From Treponema sp. (GTDB taxonomy: Bacteria > Spirochaetota > Spirochaetia > Treponematales > Treponemataceae), in contig JAEDCT010000011.1 of assembly GCA_016294035.1 (NCBI GenBank), positions 15,313 through 79,312 of the forward strand: 64,000 bases of DNA, read 5' to 3'. The notes under the pieces were generated by a model. That model had not been told where the DNA came from. It ran no database searches and saw only the letters and a list, made by a program, of their open reading frames with translations. Within the stretch, counting starts at the first letter, position 1. Each line of letters opens with the position of its first letter. Position numbers and translations under genes: made by a program. This document shows positions 1-11,176 of this stretch, piece after piece.

Positions 1-32
1 AAAATAATATCAAGAGGTGAAAGAACTTTTTG

Positions 33-65
33 AAAAAAAAAGCCCCTTCTTACCGAAGGGACTTT
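33..65 (-). terminator. Rho-independent terminator of the LRR protein gene
   Basis: On the minus strand a stem of CCCTTC paired with GAAGGG (short loop), extended by flanking AG/CT pairs, is followed by a run of nine T. It lies 27 bases beyond the stop codon of the leucine-rich-repeat gene. Confidence 0.85.
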
Positions 66-91
66 TACCAGCTTCCTAGGCGGCTAACATA

Positions 92-1090
92 TTAGTGCCA
101 TGGGAACTTTTCATCGTAATGCTTATTTTTATTTCCTGCGTTAATAGCCTTAATCTGAGCTTCTGTAGCAAGTGAAAGCTTTTCAACTTTTTCGAACTGG
201 CAATCAGCCTCTCCTTCACCTTCAAAAATAACTGTTGAAGGAAGGCCATTGATTGCTGTGAGTTCAACACAGTTATAAAATGCATAAGATCCAATCTTCT
301 TGAGGTTGTCTGTGAATGTAACAGCTGCGAGCTTTCTGTTGCCAGAGAATGTACTAGATGGAATTACCGGGAATACCCAGTTGATCTTTGTGAATTTACA
401 ATTCTTAAAGAGTGAATCGCCAAGCTTTGTTGTTGTTGGAAGCGCAATATCCTTGATTTCAAGACCTGCAAAAGCTTCTTTATCAATAGATCCTACTGAT
501 GAAGGAATTTCGATAGAATCAATTGCCTTAACGTTCTTATTCATGTAGTGAATTACCTTAACTGTGTTAGGCATCTTGATCTGGAGAGGATCCTTTCTAT
601 CTGTCCATTTCTTTGTATTTCCAATAGATACTTCGTAAACAGTGAGTCCTTCGTAAGCCTTTGGGAAGTAAACTACTGCTGCATCTCCAATATATTCAGC
701 CCAGAGTCCTGAACCATCTTCGAGAACGCGGTATTTGAACATCTTTGAGTCTGTTGGCTGATATTCATTTGAAGGTTCTGCCTTCTTTGATCCGTCAACG
801 ATGCTGTAAATTCCAGCTTCAAGGGTTACTGTCTTGAGAGCTTCATTGAGAGCTGCTTCTTCTGCTTCTGCAGCTGCTGCTTCTGCTGCCTGCTTCTGCT
901 GCTCAGGTGTAAGCTGTGGTGCTGCAGCTTTTTCTGTTGCTGCTGACTTTCCACTTCCACCAATTCCGCATCCTACAACGAATGCCAATACAACTACTAC
1001 ACCAGCAACAATGAATGTTACCTTGTTTGACTTAACTGCTCCTGGAACAGATGCTGCCCAAGCCTTTACCTTGTCAAGTAAATCCTTCAT
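92..1090 (-). CDS. Membrane-anchored BspA-type leucine-rich-repeat protein
   Basis: 332 aa. Residues about 26-45 form one hydrophobic segment (VTFIVAGVVVVLAFVVG). Next comes an Ala/Glu-rich linker (about 50-85), then a region with several copies of the BspA/LRR_5 pattern (I.iP.sV..I...AF.g..i) from about residue 170 to 300. The layout predicts an envelope protein with an extracytoplasmic repeat domain that could bind a ligand or partner; no catalytic domain is visible. The start is supported by AGGAG 8 bases upstream and by a promoter at 1122-1151. It has its own terminator, so it is a single-gene unit downstream of rpsG. The family is inferred from the repeat pattern; the ligand is unknown. 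Confidence 0.7.
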   Translation of the reverse strand: MKDLLDKVKAWAASVPGAVKSNKVTFIVAGVVVVLAFVVGCGIGGSGKSAATEKAAAPQLTPEQQKQAAEAAAAEAEEAALNEALKTVTLEAGIYSIVDGSKKAEPSNEYQPTDSKMFKYRVLEDGSGLWAEYIGDAAVVYFPKAYEGLTVYEVSIGNTKKWTDRKDPLQIKMPNTVKVIHYMNKNVKAIDSIEIPSSVGSIDKEAFAGLEIKDIALPTTTKLGDSLFKNCKFTKINWVFPVIPSSTFSGNRKLAAVTFTDNLKKIGSYAFYNCVELTAINGLPSTVIFEGEGEADCQFEKVEKLSLATEAQIKAINAGNKNKHYDEKFPWH

Positions 1091-1121
1091 AAAAGATACT
1101 CCTATAATTTTTAGTGTTACA

Positions 1122-1151
1122 ATGATACTTTCTTTGATACAAGAAGGTCAA
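1122..1151 (-). promoter_or_regulatory. Predicted sigma-70 promoter of the LRR gene
   Basis: Minus strand TTGACC, 18-base spacer, TATCAT, followed by AGGAG and the ATG at 1090. Confidence 0.5.
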
Positions 1152-1201
1152 TAGTAAAAATCCAAAATATCCAAATTTTCTCTATATACATAATTTTGTA
1201 C

Positions 1202-1237
1202 AAAAAAAATGGTCGTCCGATCAATATCGAACGACCA
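1202..1237 (-). terminator. Rho-independent terminator after rpsG
   Basis: Minus strand TGGTCGT paired with ACGACCA around an AT-rich loop that can itself pair (CGAT/ATCG), followed by eight T. It ends the rpsL-rpsG unit and probably read-through from rpoC. Confidence 0.9.
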
Positions 1238-1256
1238 CTTGCAAGAAAGGCGGGAA

Positions 1257-1727
1257 CTACCAGCGATAGTGAGCAAAAGCCTTGTTTGCTTCTGCCATCT
1301 TGTGTGTATCTTCCTTCTTCTTGTATGCAGAACCTGTATTGTTGAATGCATCAAACAATTCGTTTGCAAGAGTATCTGCCATTCCATGTCCATTGCGTGA
1401 ACGTGCAGCATTGATAATCCAGCGCATTGCAAGAGCTTCACGACGTGAATCGCGAATTTCAATAGGTACCTGATATGTAGCACCACCAACGCGGCGGCTC
1501 TTTACTTCTACAGTTGGCTTAACATTGTCCAAAGCCTTCAAGAATACTTCAAGAGGGTCCTTGTCTGCCTTTGCCTTAAGCTTATCCATTGCTTCATAAA
1601 TAATCTTGAAGCAAGATGCCTTTTTTCCATCGAGCATCATGCGTGCAACAAATTTGCTGACAACCTGGCTGTTATATTTTTCATCTGGCATAACAGGGCG
1701 GTCGATTGATTTCTTATGTCTTCCCAT
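1257..1727 (-). CDS. rpsG: 30S ribosomal protein S7
   Basis: 156 aa, the usual S7 length. S7 is a primary 16S rRNA binder that nucleates assembly of the small-subunit head. Family hallmarks are visible: an early DPVYNS-like segment (here [14 protein letters not shown]), [21 protein letters not shown] and the [12 protein letters not shown] loop, with [12 protein letters not shown] near the C-terminus. It follows rpsL by 15 bases with a strong AGGAGG-type site. The usual str-operon partners fusA and tuf do not follow; a terminator does. Confidence 0.97.
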   Translation of the reverse strand: MGRHKKSIDRPVMPDEKYNSQVVSKFVARMMLDGKKASCFKIIYEAMDKLKAKADKDPLEVFLKALDNVKPTVEVKSRRVGGATYQVPIEIRDSRREALAMRWIINAARSRNGHGMADTLANELFDAFNNTGSAYKKKEDTHKMAEANKAFAHYRW

Positions 1728-1742
1728 AATTCTATCCTCCTA

Positions 1743-2117
1743 TTAAGCCTTTGGTTTCTTTGCACCGTACTTAGAACGTGCGCGCTTGCGGCCGTCTACA
1801 CCAAGTGTATCCTTTGTACCGCGAATAATGTGGTAACGTACACCAGGAAGATCCTTAACACGTCCACCACGAACGAGAACTACTGAGTGTTCCTGCAAAT
1901 TGTGTCCAATACCTGGAATGTATGCAGTAACTTCAATTCCATTGCTCAAACGAACACGAGCAATCTTACGAAGAGCCGAGTTTGGCTTCTTAGGTGTCAT
2001 AGTCATAACACGTGTACAAACACCACGTTTCTGCGGACAAGACTGAAGTGCGGGTGCTTTAGTTCTTTTTGCAGTTGACTGACGTCCCTTACGAATTAAC
2101 TGATTGATTGTAGGCAT
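1743..2117 (-). CDS. rpsL: 30S ribosomal protein S12
   Basis: 124 aa, full length. S12 sits at the decoding centre and controls fidelity. [11 protein letters not shown] carries the Lys equivalent to E. coli Lys43, and [13 protein letters not shown] carries the Lys equivalent to Lys88, so the protein has the wild-type (streptomycin-sensitive) residues. It lies 181 bases downstream of rpoC with its own promoter and a short leader hairpin, and is cotranscribed with rpsG. Confidence 0.97.
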   Translation of the reverse strand: MPTINQLIRKGRQSTAKRTKAPALQSCPQKRGVCTRVMTMTPKKPNSALRKIARVRLSNGIEVTAYIPGIGHNLQEHSVVLVRGGRVKDLPGVRYHIIRGTKDTLGVDGRKRARSKYGAKKPKA

Positions 2118-2138
2118 CGCCTATACTCCTATATTTTA

Positions 2139-2155
2139 TCGGGCAGCACTCCCGA
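2139..2155 (-). promoter_or_regulatory. Hairpin in the rpsL leader
   Basis: Minus-strand RNA can form TCGGG paired with CCCGA around a seven-base loop, between the rpsL promoter and its AGGAG site. It could be a translational feedback element for the S12/S7 operon; that role is inference. Confidence 0.3.
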
Positions 2156-2172
2156 ATATTAAACAGTACGAT

Positions 2173-2202
2173 ATTCTACCGAATTCAAAAATAATCCGTC
2201 AA
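2173..2202 (-). promoter_or_regulatory. Promoter of rpsL-rpsG
   Basis: Minus strand TTGACG, 18-base spacer, TAGAAT, with start about 50 bases before the rpsL ATG. GAATTC motifs lie upstream at 2205, 2236 and 2266, spaced about 30 bases. Confidence 0.65.
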
Positions 2203-2247
2203 TAGAATTCTGGATGAATTTATAAAGAATTTACTGAATTCAATGAC

Positions 2248-2284
2248 AAATTCCGGATCAGCATTGAATTCTGCCAGTCCGGAA
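2248..2284 (-). terminator. Weak hairpin after rpoC, possible attenuator
   Basis: Minus strand TTCCGGA pairs with TCCGGAA across a 20-base loop and is followed only by TTTG. It could partially terminate rpoBC transcripts or protect their 3' end; it lacks a good T run. Confidence 0.35.
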
Positions 2285-2298
2285 CCTGATTCATGGAT

Positions 2299-5200
2299 TT
2301 ATTCTTCATCACCTGCTGTATCAAGCATTGAACTTGATACTGCTTCCTGTTCCTGAAGCTGAAGCTCAAGAGCATGCTGGTCAAGGATTTCCTTTACCTT
2401 CAAGTCAAGATCTTCCGTTGAATCATCAGAAAGCTTAACCTGTGAATAGTTTCTGATACCACTACCTGCAGGAATCTTGTGTCCGATGATTACGTTTTCC
2501 TTCAATCCGTGAAGGTTATCAACTGCACCTGCAATAGCTGCATTTGTAAGAACACGAGTTGTTTCCTGGAATGAAGAAGCTGAAATGAACGAATCTGTTG
2601 CAAGAGCAGCCTTTGTGATTCCCTGGAACATTGGGCGTGCGATTGCCGGCTGTCCACCTTCTGCAATTACGCGCTCGTTTTCTTCACGGAATGTATACTT
2701 GTCAATCTGCTGACCGAAGATAAACTTTGTATCACCTACGGCAATAATTTCTACCTTCTTGAGCATCTGACGAATAATTGTACCAATATGCTTGTCGTTA
2801 ATGTCTACGCCCTGAGCACGGTAAACACCCTGGATTTCGTCCATAAGGAAGTTCTGGAGTGAATCTTCTCCAAGTGCATTCAAAACGTCGTGTGCATCAA
2901 CTGATCCATCACAAAGCATTTCACCTGCTTCAACCATGTCACCGTCACGAACAAGAAGACGCTTTGTCATTGGAACAAGATGTTTGAATTCCTTTCCGAA
3001 TTCATCAGTAACAATAACAACTCTCTTGCCCTTAACAATCTTGTCAAAGCTTACCTTTCCAGAAATCTGTGCGATTACTGAAGGATTCTTTGGCTTTCTT
3101 GCTTCAAACAATTCAGAAACACGTGGAAGACCGAGAGTAATATCACTAGCCTTAGCTGCTTCCTTAGGCATCTTTGCAAGTGTTGTACCCTTCTTTACCA
3201 TTACCTTGTCATCAATCTTATTAGCAATGATAGCACCAACCGGCATGTGATATGAACCAAGTTCATTACCATCTTCATCAGTGATGATCATACGTGGCTG
3301 CTTAACATCAAGGTGCAGGTCAGAAATTCTGCGCTCTACGTTTCCAGTCTGAATATCAGTCTTTTCTTCAAGAGTTACACCAGGAATAATGTCTTCATAG
3401 TGAACGTATCCGTCTACCTCTGCAATGATTGGCTCGTTGTATGGATCAAATTCACCCATAAACTCACCAGCCTTAACTACACAAGAACCACTTGTGAACT
3501 TTGCATAGATTGTAGAACCATTGGAAATTTCAACTTTCTGGTCATTGCTTGTAAGATAGATTGTCTTATCCATAATAAGGATGCGGCCATTTTCTGTTGC
3601 AAGAACATCATTTCCCTTGTGTGAGAGAATTACGTTGTCCTTACGAACATAAGCACCATCAGTTACCTTAACATCATCAGAAGAATCAATCTGATATGTG
3701 TTGAAGAGCTTTGTTACAGTCATTGTAGACTTACGTGTAAACAACTGGTCGCCCTTATTTGTAGGAACTGCGTTTGCAAAGTTAATTTCCTTGAGAAGAA
3801 CATCATACTTCATTACGATGTGGTTATCTTCTGTTGCCTTTTCAGCAGCACCACCAGTATGGAATGTACGAAGTGTAAGCTGTGTACCAGGCTGACCGAT
3901 TGACTGGGCTGCAATTGTACCAACTGCTTCACCAATTTCTACGATCTTGTTTCTTGCAAGGTCCTTTCCGTAACACTTAACACAGATTCCGTGCTTGCTT
4001 TCACAAGTAAGAACTGTTCTAAGCTTAACCTTTTCAACACCTGCCTTGTCAATTTTTTCTGCAAGATGCTCGTCAATGTACTGATTAACATCACAGAGAA
4101 GTTCTCCAGTTACAGGGTCAATTACGCGTTCAATCGGATAGTGTCCGGCAATGCGTTCTGCAAGGCTAACCTTAACTTCATCACCTTCCTTGATTGCCCT
4201 ATAGTCAATACCGTTGATTGTTCCACAGTCTTCTTCATTAACAACAACATCCTGAGCAACATCAACAAGACGACGAGTCATGTAACCGGCATCGGCAGTC
4301 TTCAAAGCTGTATCTGAAAGACCCTTACGTGCACCGTTAGTTGAAATGAAGAATTCAATAACTGAAAGACCTTCCTTAAAGTTTGCACGGATTGGAAGTT
4401 CAATAATATCTCCGTTAGGCTTCTGCATCAAACCACGCATAGCAGCAAGCTGAGAAATCTGTTTCTTAGATCCTCGGGCACCGGAAATAGCCATCATATA
4501 GATAGTATTGAATCCGTCCTTATGCTTAGCCATGTTGTCGTACATGATGTTTGTAAGCTTTTCGTTTGTCTTGTCCCAGATTTCGATTGAGCGGTTGAAC
4601 CTTTCTTCTGCAGTGATTGCACCGTTTGCGTTCTGGTTAACAATCTTTTCAACTTCCTTATTTGCCTCTTCTACCATCTCATCCTTTTCTTTTGGAACAA
4701 TGATATCGTCCATAGAAAGAGTTGCACCATAGAATGTAGCATTCTTGTATCCTGTTGCCTTAATTGCATCGAGCATCTGGATTGTGAGCCATGCACGATC
4801 AATTGAATAGAGACTAGGAATAATCTTGCGGAGCTTAGATTGATCAATAGGAGATTCTCTGTTGTAAATCTTATTTACCTGATTGATAAAGTCTGGATCA
4901 GCCATAACCTTATCAAGAACTTCTGAATTAAACTCAGTGAACTGACACTTCGATTCAATAAGTTCCTTGATCATCTTGTCTGATGTCTGCTCATTGTGGT
5001 AAACGCGCTCGATCATCTTCTTGAGAGCCTTGTCACCCATCTGCTCGTTGTAGTAGTCAACTTCTTCTGGCATTGCTTCATTGAAAGCCATGCGTCCTGC
5101 TGAAGTTGTGATGTACTGATTAGACAGATCCTTGTCTCCGTTTACACATTTATTGAGATTTGACTTGTGAATCTTAATCTTTGCCTGCCATTCGATTGCA

Positions 5201-6789
5201 CCACTTGATGCTGCAAGGCGAACTTCATCTGCAGAAGAGAAGAATTTTCCCTCTCCCTTTGCATTAGGCTTGATTGAAGTCATGTAGTAAATACCAAGAA
5301 CCATGTCCTGAGACGGAGCAACGATTGTCTTTCCGTTTGCAGGGTCAAGAAGGTTGCGTGCAGAAAGCATCAATGTCCAGCATTCCATCTGAGCTGCCTG
5401 AGTCAAAGGAACGTGAATAGCCATCTGGTCACCATCGAAGTCGGCGTTGAAAGCCTTACATGCCAGTGGATGAAGCTTGAGAGCCTTACCTGGAACAAGT
5501 ACAGGTTCAAATGCCTGAATTCCAAGGCGGTGGAGAGTAGGAGCACGGTTAAGCATAACAGGATGCTCACGAACTACCATATCGAGAACTTCAAATACTT
5601 CTGTTGCTTCTTCTTCAACAAGAATCTTTGCACGCTTGATATTTGGTGCAATTCCCTTGTCAACCAGCTTCTTCATGATGAATGGCTTGAAAAGTTCAAG
5701 TGCCATTTTTTCTGGAAGACCACACTGCCACAACTTGAGTTCTGGACCTACAACAATTACTGAACGTCCAGAATAGTCAACACGCTTACCGAGAAGGTTC
5801 TGGCGGAAACGTCCCTGCTTACCCTTGAGCATGTCAGAGATAGACTTAAGTGGACGGCTCTGGGCACCCTTAACTGCACGCTGCTTTCTCTTTGAGTTGT
5901 CGAACAATGAGTCTACAGCTTCCTGGAGCATTCTCTTTTCGTTGCGGATGATGATATCCGGAGCTGAAAGGCTCTTGAGCTTCTGAAGACGATTGTTTCT
6001 ATTGATTACACGACGATAAAGATCGTTCAAATCAGATGTTGCAAAGCGGCCGCCTTCAAGCTGAACCATTGGACGAAGTTCAGGTGGAATGACCGGAATA
6101 ACATCAAGAATCATCCATGCAGGATTGTTCTTTGAGTTACGGAAATTTTCAACCATCTCAATTCTCTTGAGAAGGCGGGAATCACTCTTAACACCCTTTT
6201 CAATCATCTTTGCGCGGAGTTCAGCTGCAAGTGCTTCAAGGTCTAGGTTTTCGAGCAAAGTCTTGATTGCCTCTGCACCCATACCTGCAGTAAATGAACC
6301 GCCATAGCGTTCCTGGTATTCAAGATATTCATCTTCTGTAAGGAGCTGATTTTTCTTGAGGTCTGTATCACCCGGCTCAATAACAATGTACTTCTCGTAG
6401 TAGAGAATTGAGCGGAGTGCTGCTACCTGAAGGTCAAGCAAAAGACCCATGCGGCTTGGAACTGAATGATAGTACCAGATGTGGCTTACTGGAGCTGCAA
6501 GATCAATGTGACCTGTGCGTTCTCGGCGAACCTTAAAATGTGTTACTTCTACACCACAGCGGTCACAAATCACACCCTTGTAACGGATTGACTTGAACTT
6601 ACCACAGTAACATTCCCATTCCTTTGTTGTACCGAAAATGCGTTCACAAAACAAACCATCCCTCTCCGGACGAAGAGTACGATAGTTAATTGTTTCCGGC
6701 TTTTTAACTTCACCATAAGACCACTGACGGATAACTTCTGGGGAAGCAAGTTTAATCTTTAAGCTAGCAAAGTCCTGAATATCACGCAT
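2299..6789 (-). CDS. rpoC: DNA-directed RNA polymerase subunit beta'
   Basis: 1496 aa from the chosen start. The catalytic NADFDGDQM (Asn448 onward) binds the active-site Mg. The N-terminal zinc-binding cysteines are C60, C62, C75 and C78, and a second set ([11 protein letters not shown]) lies in the C-terminal half. The bridge-helix/trigger-loop region [29 protein letters not shown] is intact. An upstream ATG at 6828 would add 13 residues unlike the family; the ATG at 6789 (MRDIQDF) is preferred because AAGGAG lies seven bases before it and homologues begin there. The start overlaps the rpoB stop by eight bases, implying translational coupling. Confidence 0.97.
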   Translation of the reverse strand: MRDIQDFASLKIKLASPEVIRQWSYGEVKKPETINYRTLRPERDGLFCERIFGTTKEWECYCGKFKSIRYKGVICDRCGVEVTHFKVRRERTGHIDLAAPVSHIWYYHSVPSRMGLLLDLQVAALRSILYYEKYIVIEPGDTDLKKNQLLTEDEYLEYQERYGGSFTAGMGAEAIKTLLENLDLEALAAELRAKMIEKGVKSDSRLLKRIEMVENFRNSKNNPAWMILDVIPVIPPELRPMVQLEGGRFATSDLNDLYRRVINRNNRLQKLKSLSAPDIIIRNEKRMLQEAVDSLFDNSKRKQRAVKGAQSRPLKSISDMLKGKQGRFRQNLLGKRVDYSGRSVIVVGPELKLWQCGLPEKMALELFKPFIMKKLVDKGIAPNIKRAKILVEEEATEVFEVLDMVVREHPVMLNRAPTLHRLGIQAFEPVLVPGKALKLHPLACKAFNADFDGDQMAIHVPLTQAAQMECWTLMLSARNLLDPANGKTIVAPSQDMVLGIYYMTSIKPNAKGEGKFFSSADEVRLAASSGAIEWQAKIKIHKSNLNKCVNGDKDLSNQYITTSAGRMAFNEAMPEEVDYYNEQMGDKALKKMIERVYHNEQTSDKMIKELIESKCQFTEFNSEVLDKVMADPDFINQVNKIYNRESPIDQSKLRKIIPSLYSIDRAWLTIQMLDAIKATGYKNATFYGATLSMDDIIVPKEKDEMVEEANKEVEKIVNQNANGAITAEERFNRSIEIWDKTNEKLTNIMYDNMAKHKDGFNTIYMMAISGARGSKKQISQLAAMRGLMQKPNGDIIELPIRANFKEGLSVIEFFISTNGARKGLSDTALKTADAGYMTRRLVDVAQDVVVNEEDCGTINGIDYRAIKEGDEVKVSLAERIAGHYPIERVIDPVTGELLCDVNQYIDEHLAEKIDKAGVEKVKLRTVLTCESKHGICVKCYGKDLARNKIVEIGEAVGTIAAQSIGQPGTQLTLRTFHTGGAAEKATEDNHIVMKYDVLLKEINFANAVPTNKGDQLFTRKSTMTVTKLFNTYQIDSSDDVKVTDGAYVRKDNVILSHKGNDVLATENGRILIMDKTIYLTSNDQKVEISNGSTIYAKFTSGSCVVKAGEFMGEFDPYNEPIIAEVDGYVHYEDIIPGVTLEEKTDIQTGNVERRISDLHLDVKQPRMIITDEDGNELGSYHMPVGAIIANKIDDKVMVKKGTTLAKMPKEAAKASDITLGLPRVSELFEARKPKNPSVIAQISGKVSFDKIVKGKRVVIVTDEFGKEFKHLVPMTKRLLVRDGDMVEAGEMLCDGSVDAHDVLNALGEDSLQNFLMDEIQGVYRAQGVDINDKHIGTIIRQMLKKVEIIAVGDTKFIFGQQIDKYTFREENERVIAEGGQPAIARPMFQGITKAALATDSFISASSFQETTRVLTNAAIAGAVDNLHGLKENVIIGHKIPAGSGIRNYSQVKLSDDSTEDLDLKVKEILDQHALELQLQEQEAVSSSMLDTAGDEE

Positions 6790-9700
6790 TTTCATTCTCC
6801 TTGTCAAATCCAACGCCTGCTTTGTCAATCAATTCCTGATCGCGTTCTGTAAGAGCAATCTGCTTGCCCTTGTCATCATAAATAGTGAAGTCCAATGCAA
6901 GACCACGAAGTTCCTGTACCAAAACATTAAAGCTTTCTGGAACACCAATTGGTGATGTTGGTTCACCCTTAACAATTGATTCATAAGCCTTAGAACGTCC
7001 GTTCATATCATCAGACTTGATTGTCATCATTTCCTGCAATGTGTTTGCAGCACCATAAGCTTCGAGAGCCCAAACTTCCATTTCTCCAAGACGCTGACCA
7101 CCAAACTGAGCCTTACCACCAAGTGGCTGCTGAGTAACAAGTGAGTATGGTCCTGTTGAACGAGCGTGCATCTTGTCGTCAACAAGGTGATGGAGCTTCA
7201 TGAAGTAAATTACTCCGACGAAAATTGGGTTAAGAAATGGTTCTCCTGTAAATCCATCGCGAACAATCTGCTTACAGTCTGGGCTCAATCCAGCCTGAAC
7301 AAGCTTTTCTGCAATCTGTTCCTGACTTGGAGTCTGGAATGCTGGAGAAGAGTACCATTCATTGAGTACCATACCTGCACGACCAAGCTCAGATTCCATG
7401 AGCTGTCCGATGTTCATTCGGGAAGGAACACCAAGAGGATTAAGACATACATCAAGTGGAGTACCATCTTCAAGATATGGCATGTCCTCAATTGGAAGAA
7501 TACGTGCAACAACACCCTTGTTTCCGTGACGACCAGCCATCTTATCTCCAACAACCAGCTTACGCTTGTCTGCGATGATAACCTTGATCTTTTCTTCTAC
7601 ACCTGGAGAAAGTTCATCACCTTCACTTCTCTTGAGGCGTTCAATACCAATTACAACACCCTGAACACCATGTGGAAGCTTGAGAGATGTATCACGAACA
7701 TCCTTGGCCTTTTCACCGAAGATTGAGTTCAAGAGCTTGAATTCTGGAGTAGTTTCTGTTTCGTTCTTTGGAGTTACCTTTCCAACAAGAATATCTCCTG
7801 AGCGAACCTTTGCACCGATGCGAACAATACCTTCTGCATCGAGGTTATCCATCTTCTTTTCTGCAATGTTTGGAACATCACGTGTGATACGGTCCGGACC
7901 AAGCTTTGATTCACGGATTTCTGTTTCAAATTCGTGGATATGAATAGAAGTGTACATGTCTTCCTTAACAACGCGCTGTGAAATAAGTACGGCGTCTTCG
8001 TAGTTGTATCCATTCCAAGGAACGAATCCAACGAGAATATTGCGACCAAGCGCAAGCTCACCATTGAATGTTGCTGAACCGTCTGCAATTACATCGCCTG
8101 CCTTAACCTTTTCACCAACCTGAACTGTCGGGCGCTGATGACATACTGTATCTGAGTTTGTCTTCTGGTACTTGAGAAGTGGATAAGAATCAACTTCATT
8201 CTTCTTTCCATCTTCCGGCTTAATCTTAATAAGATCACTTTCAACCCATACAACTTCACCGGATCTCTTAGCCTTTGTAAGAACACCTGAATCGTATGCT
8301 GTCTTCTGTTCCATACCAGTACCAACATGTGGCGGCTCCGGGAACAGGAGAGGAACTGCCTGACGCTGCATGTTACAACCCATCAAGGCACGGTTAGCAT
8401 CGTCGTGTTCAAGGAATGGAACGAGAGAAGCTGAAACTGAAATAACCTGACGTGGAGAAACGTCCATGTACTGAATGTCATTTGGAGAACAGCTTGTGTA
8501 GTTTCCACGGCAGCGTGAAGAAACCAGATCAGTTGGGAACGATCCATCCTTCTTCATGCCTTCTGTAACCTGTCCAATTCTGTACTTGTCTTCTGTCATT
8601 GGATCAAGATATTCAACTTCATTTGTTACCTTGCCATTTACAACCTTGCGGTATGGTTCTTCAAGGAATCCGTAGTCATTAACACGAGTGAAGATAGCAA
8701 GAGAAACGATCAAACCGATATTTGGTCCTTCAGGAGTTTCAATAGGACACATGCGTCCGTAGTGAGTATAGTGTACGTCACGAACTTCAAATCCTGCGCG
8801 GTCACGTGAAAGTCCACCTGGACCGAGAGCATTGAGACGGCGCTTGTGAGTAAGTTCTGCAAGTGGGTTACACTGATCCATGAACTGTGAAAGCTGGCTT
8901 GATGCAAAGAATTCACGGGTTGCAGAAAGGATTGGTTTGATTGAAATAAGATCCTGTGGCTTCAAAGTCTCAGTTTCTTTGATATTCATTCTGTCCTTGG
9001 CAATGCGTTCCATGCGGGCAAAAGCAGTCTTGAAAGCATTTGTCAAAAGTTCACCTACTGAACGAACACGGCGGTTTCCAAGGTGGTCAATATCATCAAG
9101 CATCTTAGGGTCAATATATACCTCAATAAGATGCTTCATTGTGCAGATGATATCATCCTTGATAAGTGTCTGTTCATCAGTTGGATTTGCATAATCAAAT
9201 TTCTTGTTAAGCTTGTAGCGACCAACACGACCAAGGTCATAGCGGCGGAGTGTGAAGAACATAGATGTAAGATCACGTTCAGCAGCTTCAAATGAAATAG
9301 GCTCACCAGGCATGAGAACATCGTAAACCTTGCTCAAGCACTGGAACTTTGTTGGCTCGTCAGCGTTTTCTGATCCGTCCTTAGAGAAGATGATTTCTTC
9401 ACGTTCAAAACAGTTAACGATCATTTCGCTGTCAAGAGATGTATTCTTTCCGTTTTCTTCTGCAACAAACTTAATGATAGTGATTTCCTTGATTCCATTA
9501 GAAACCAGGTCATCAAGATCATGTGGATGCAACTTGTCGCCGGCACGGAAAAGCTTCTTTTCTTCATCAGAATCATCAGCCTTAACCATAACAGCTCTTG
9601 CAAGAACTGAACCTGCAAGTTTTTCGCGCTTTGCTGCATCTGTAGGAATCTTTACTGTCTCTGACTTATAGAAGCAGTCAATGATCTCCTCACGAGTTGA

Positions 9701-10324
9701 ATAGCCCATAGCACGAAGGAAAATTGTACCGAGGATCTTCTTTCTACGGTCAATCTTTGCAAAAATGAGTTCCTTTTTCTGGTCAATTTCAAATTCAAGC
9801 CATGATCCGCGATAAGGGATGATGCGGCTTGAGTACACGTCCTTTTCGTGCTGGAAAATAACACCAGGCGAACGGTGAATCTGAGAAACAACAACGCGTT
9901 CTGCACCGTTAATGATGAATGTTCCGCGTTCTGTCATGAGTGGAATATCGCCCATGAAGATTTCTCTCTGGATGATGGAACCAATTTCTTTTGAAACAAG
10001 GCTGATGCATGCTTTCAAAGGAACGGCATAGGAAACACCCTTCTTCTTGCATTCGTTCTCATCAAATTTGATGTTTTCATAATCAAGAGTATAGTGATCA
10101 AATTCAAGAACCAAATCACCATTCTGGCTTTCAATCGGGAATACAGAATGGAATACTTCCTGAAGTCCCTGTTCCAACAATGGCTCATTATTGTCGATTC
10201 TTTTTTTCTGGATAAATTCTTCGAATGAAGAAAGCTGAATGTCTACTAGGTCAGGAATATCCATGAAATCCTGAATATCCTTACCAATGTACTGGCGAAC
10301 AATTTTCTTGCTCTTTGCGAACAT
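6782..10324 (-). CDS. rpoB: DNA-directed RNA polymerase subunit beta
   Basis: 1180 aa, close to treponemal RpoB length. Rif cluster I reads [20 protein letters not shown] followed by [10 protein letters not shown]. The residue equivalent to E. coli Ser531 is Asn498 (codon at 8831-8833), the substitution known to accompany natural rifampicin resistance in treponemes, and E. coli Asn518 is Cys. Other family blocks are present ([28 protein letters not shown] segment, [31 protein letters not shown]). Preceded by AGAGGA and by a 298-base structured leader after rplL; overlaps rpoC by eight bases. Confidence 0.98.
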   Translation of the reverse strand: MFAKSKKIVRQYIGKDIQDFMDIPDLVDIQLSSFEEFIQKKRIDNNEPLLEQGLQEVFHSVFPIESQNGDLVLEFDHYTLDYENIKFDENECKKKGVSYAVPLKACISLVSKEIGSIIQREIFMGDIPLMTERGTFIINGAERVVVSQIHRSPGVIFQHEKDVYSSRIIPYRGSWLEFEIDQKKELIFAKIDRRKKILGTIFLRAMGYSTREEIIDCFYKSETVKIPTDAAKREKLAGSVLARAVMVKADDSDEEKKLFRAGDKLHPHDLDDLVSNGIKEITIIKFVAEENGKNTSLDSEMIVNCFEREEIIFSKDGSENADEPTKFQCLSKVYDVLMPGEPISFEAAERDLTSMFFTLRRYDLGRVGRYKLNKKFDYANPTDEQTLIKDDIICTMKHLIEVYIDPKMLDDIDHLGNRRVRSVGELLTNAFKTAFARMERIAKDRMNIKETETLKPQDLISIKPILSATREFFASSQLSQFMDQCNPLAELTHKRRLNALGPGGLSRDRAGFEVRDVHYTHYGRMCPIETPEGPNIGLIVSLAIFTRVNDYGFLEEPYRKVVNGKVTNEVEYLDPMTEDKYRIGQVTEGMKKDGSFPTDLVSSRCRGNYTSCSPNDIQYMDVSPRQVISVSASLVPFLEHDDANRALMGCNMQRQAVPLLFPEPPHVGTGMEQKTAYDSGVLTKAKRSGEVVWVESDLIKIKPEDGKKNEVDSYPLLKYQKTNSDTVCHQRPTVQVGEKVKAGDVIADGSATFNGELALGRNILVGFVPWNGYNYEDAVLISQRVVKEDMYTSIHIHEFETEIRESKLGPDRITRDVPNIAEKKMDNLDAEGIVRIGAKVRSGDILVGKVTPKNETETTPEFKLLNSIFGEKAKDVRDTSLKLPHGVQGVVIGIERLKRSEGDELSPGVEEKIKVIIADKRKLVVGDKMAGRHGNKGVVARILPIEDMPYLEDGTPLDVCLNPLGVPSRMNIGQLMESELGRAGMVLNEWYSSPAFQTPSQEQIAEKLVQAGLSPDCKQIVRDGFTGEPFLNPIFVGVIYFMKLHHLVDDKMHARSTGPYSLVTQQPLGGKAQFGGQRLGEMEVWALEAYGAANTLQEMMTIKSDDMNGRSKAYESIVKGEPTSPIGVPESFNVLVQELRGLALDFTIYDDKGKQIALTERDQELIDKAGVGFDKENENA

Positions 10325-10421
10325 TAATTTCCTCTTTTAAGGTGGGGAGGTACACACGAACCGCTACAAGAGAAAACTTCCCTCAGCACGAGAACTTGTG
10401 TCCAGCTAGCTTATGCTAACA

Positions 10422-10451
10422 AAAAAACAAATGAATCATTCATTTATTTTT
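10422..10451 (-). terminator. AT-rich hairpin plus T tract between rplL and rpoB (attenuator candidate)
   Basis: Minus strand AAATGAATGATTCATTT is self-complementary over eight pairs and is followed by GTTTTTTTG. The stem is all but GC-free, so partial termination is more likely than full termination. Confidence 0.45.
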
Positions 10452-10477
10452 TTCTTTGCACAAGTTATGACGACAAT

Positions 10478-10513
10478 AGCTTCAGAAGAAAAGGTAATTT
10501 TCCCCCTGAAGCT
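10478..10513 (-). promoter_or_regulatory. Long hairpin in the rplL-rpoB intergenic RNA
   Basis: AGCTTCAG pairs with CTGAAGCT, and inside it GAAAA pairs with TTTTC, giving a two-part stem of about 13 pairs. E. coli has an attenuator and an RNase III site in the same intergenic position; equivalence here is inference. Confidence 0.4.
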
Positions 10514-10587
10514 TTGAGCAAAATATATGCTATTTAGACGGCAGAAGATCTTGCGAAACTCCTGCCTGAACCAGTTGGTTTATGACA

Positions 10588-10614
10588 CCTCCAAAAACAC
10601 CAGGTTTTCAGAGG
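10588..10614 (-). promoter_or_regulatory. Hairpin just after the rplL stop
   Basis: CCTC/GAGG and AAAAC/GTTTT stems separated by a 2x2 internal loop, with a five-base loop. No T run follows, so it looks like an mRNA stabiliser or processing site rather than a terminator. Confidence 0.35.
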
Positions 10615-10622
10615 CTGCATAA

Positions 10623-11000
10623 TTACTTCTTTGAAGCCTTTCCACCAGCTGCTTCGATGTCAGCGATCATCTTGTCTGCATCAGCCTTAGATACGCCTTC
10701 CTTGAGTGGCTTTGGAGCGCCTTCAACAAGAGCCTTTGCTTCACCAAGTCCGAGACCTGTGATTGCACGAACAGCCTTGATAACAGCAATCTTCTTGTCT
10801 GCTGCAACAGATTCAAGAGTAACTGTGAATTCTGTCTGTTCTTCTGCTGCACCTGCTGCTGCACCTGCTGCTGGACCTGCTGCAACTGCTACTGCTGCAG
10901 TAACTCCGAACTTTTCTTCCATTGCCTTTACGAGGTCAGCTGCCTGCTGAACTGTCATAGCTGCGATTGCTTCGAGGATTTCGTCATTTGAAAGTGCCAT
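10623..11000 (-). CDS. rplL: 50S ribosomal protein L7/L12
   Basis: 125 aa from the chosen start ([12 protein letters not shown]). This is the stalk protein that recruits translation GTPases. The N-terminal dimerisation helices, an Ala/Gly-rich hinge (about 38-53) and the C-terminal domain with [27 protein letters not shown] are all present. An ATG 33 bases further upstream would add a basic 11-residue extension unlike the family; the start at 11000 has AGGAAG seven bases before it. Lies 176 bases downstream of rplJ. Confidence 0.97.
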   Translation of the reverse strand: MALSNDEILEAIAAMTVQQAADLVKAMEEKFGVTAAVAVAAGPAAGAAAGAAEEQTEFTVTLESVAADKKIAVIKAVRAITGLGLGEAKALVEGAPKPLKEGVSKADADKMIADIEAAGGKASKK

Positions 11001-11131
11001 AATTGTCTTCCTTTTTTTTGTCATTTCTGACATTTAGTTATGCTGCGGAAAAAGACATACATCTTTCGAACCCGCATACATTTATTGTCTGCAGATAGTA
11101 ATCAGCACAATGAAGCCTAACTGCAGTTTCC

Positions 11132-11153
11132 CAGATTCCAGCATGTGGATCTG
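11132..11153 (-). promoter_or_regulatory. Hairpin in the rplJ-rplL spacer
   Basis: CAGAT pairs with ATCTG and CCA with TGG around a five-base loop, with a one-base bulge. The 176-base spacer otherwise shows nothing I can name. It may adjust the higher rplL yield needed for the multi-copy stalk; inference only. Confidence 0.3.
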
Positions 11154-11176
11154 AAAATATGATTTTTTGCTGCTGA

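Noticed and set aside
6790..6828. N-terminal extension of rpoC to the ATG at 6828
   Set aside because: The 13 extra residues lie within rpoB, are unlike known RpoC N-termini, and the AAGGAG site favours 6789.
7166..7726. 186-codon plus-strand open frame opposite rpoB
   Set aside because: Antisense shadow of rpoB: no ribosome-binding site, no family pattern, and rpoB is fully conserved across it.
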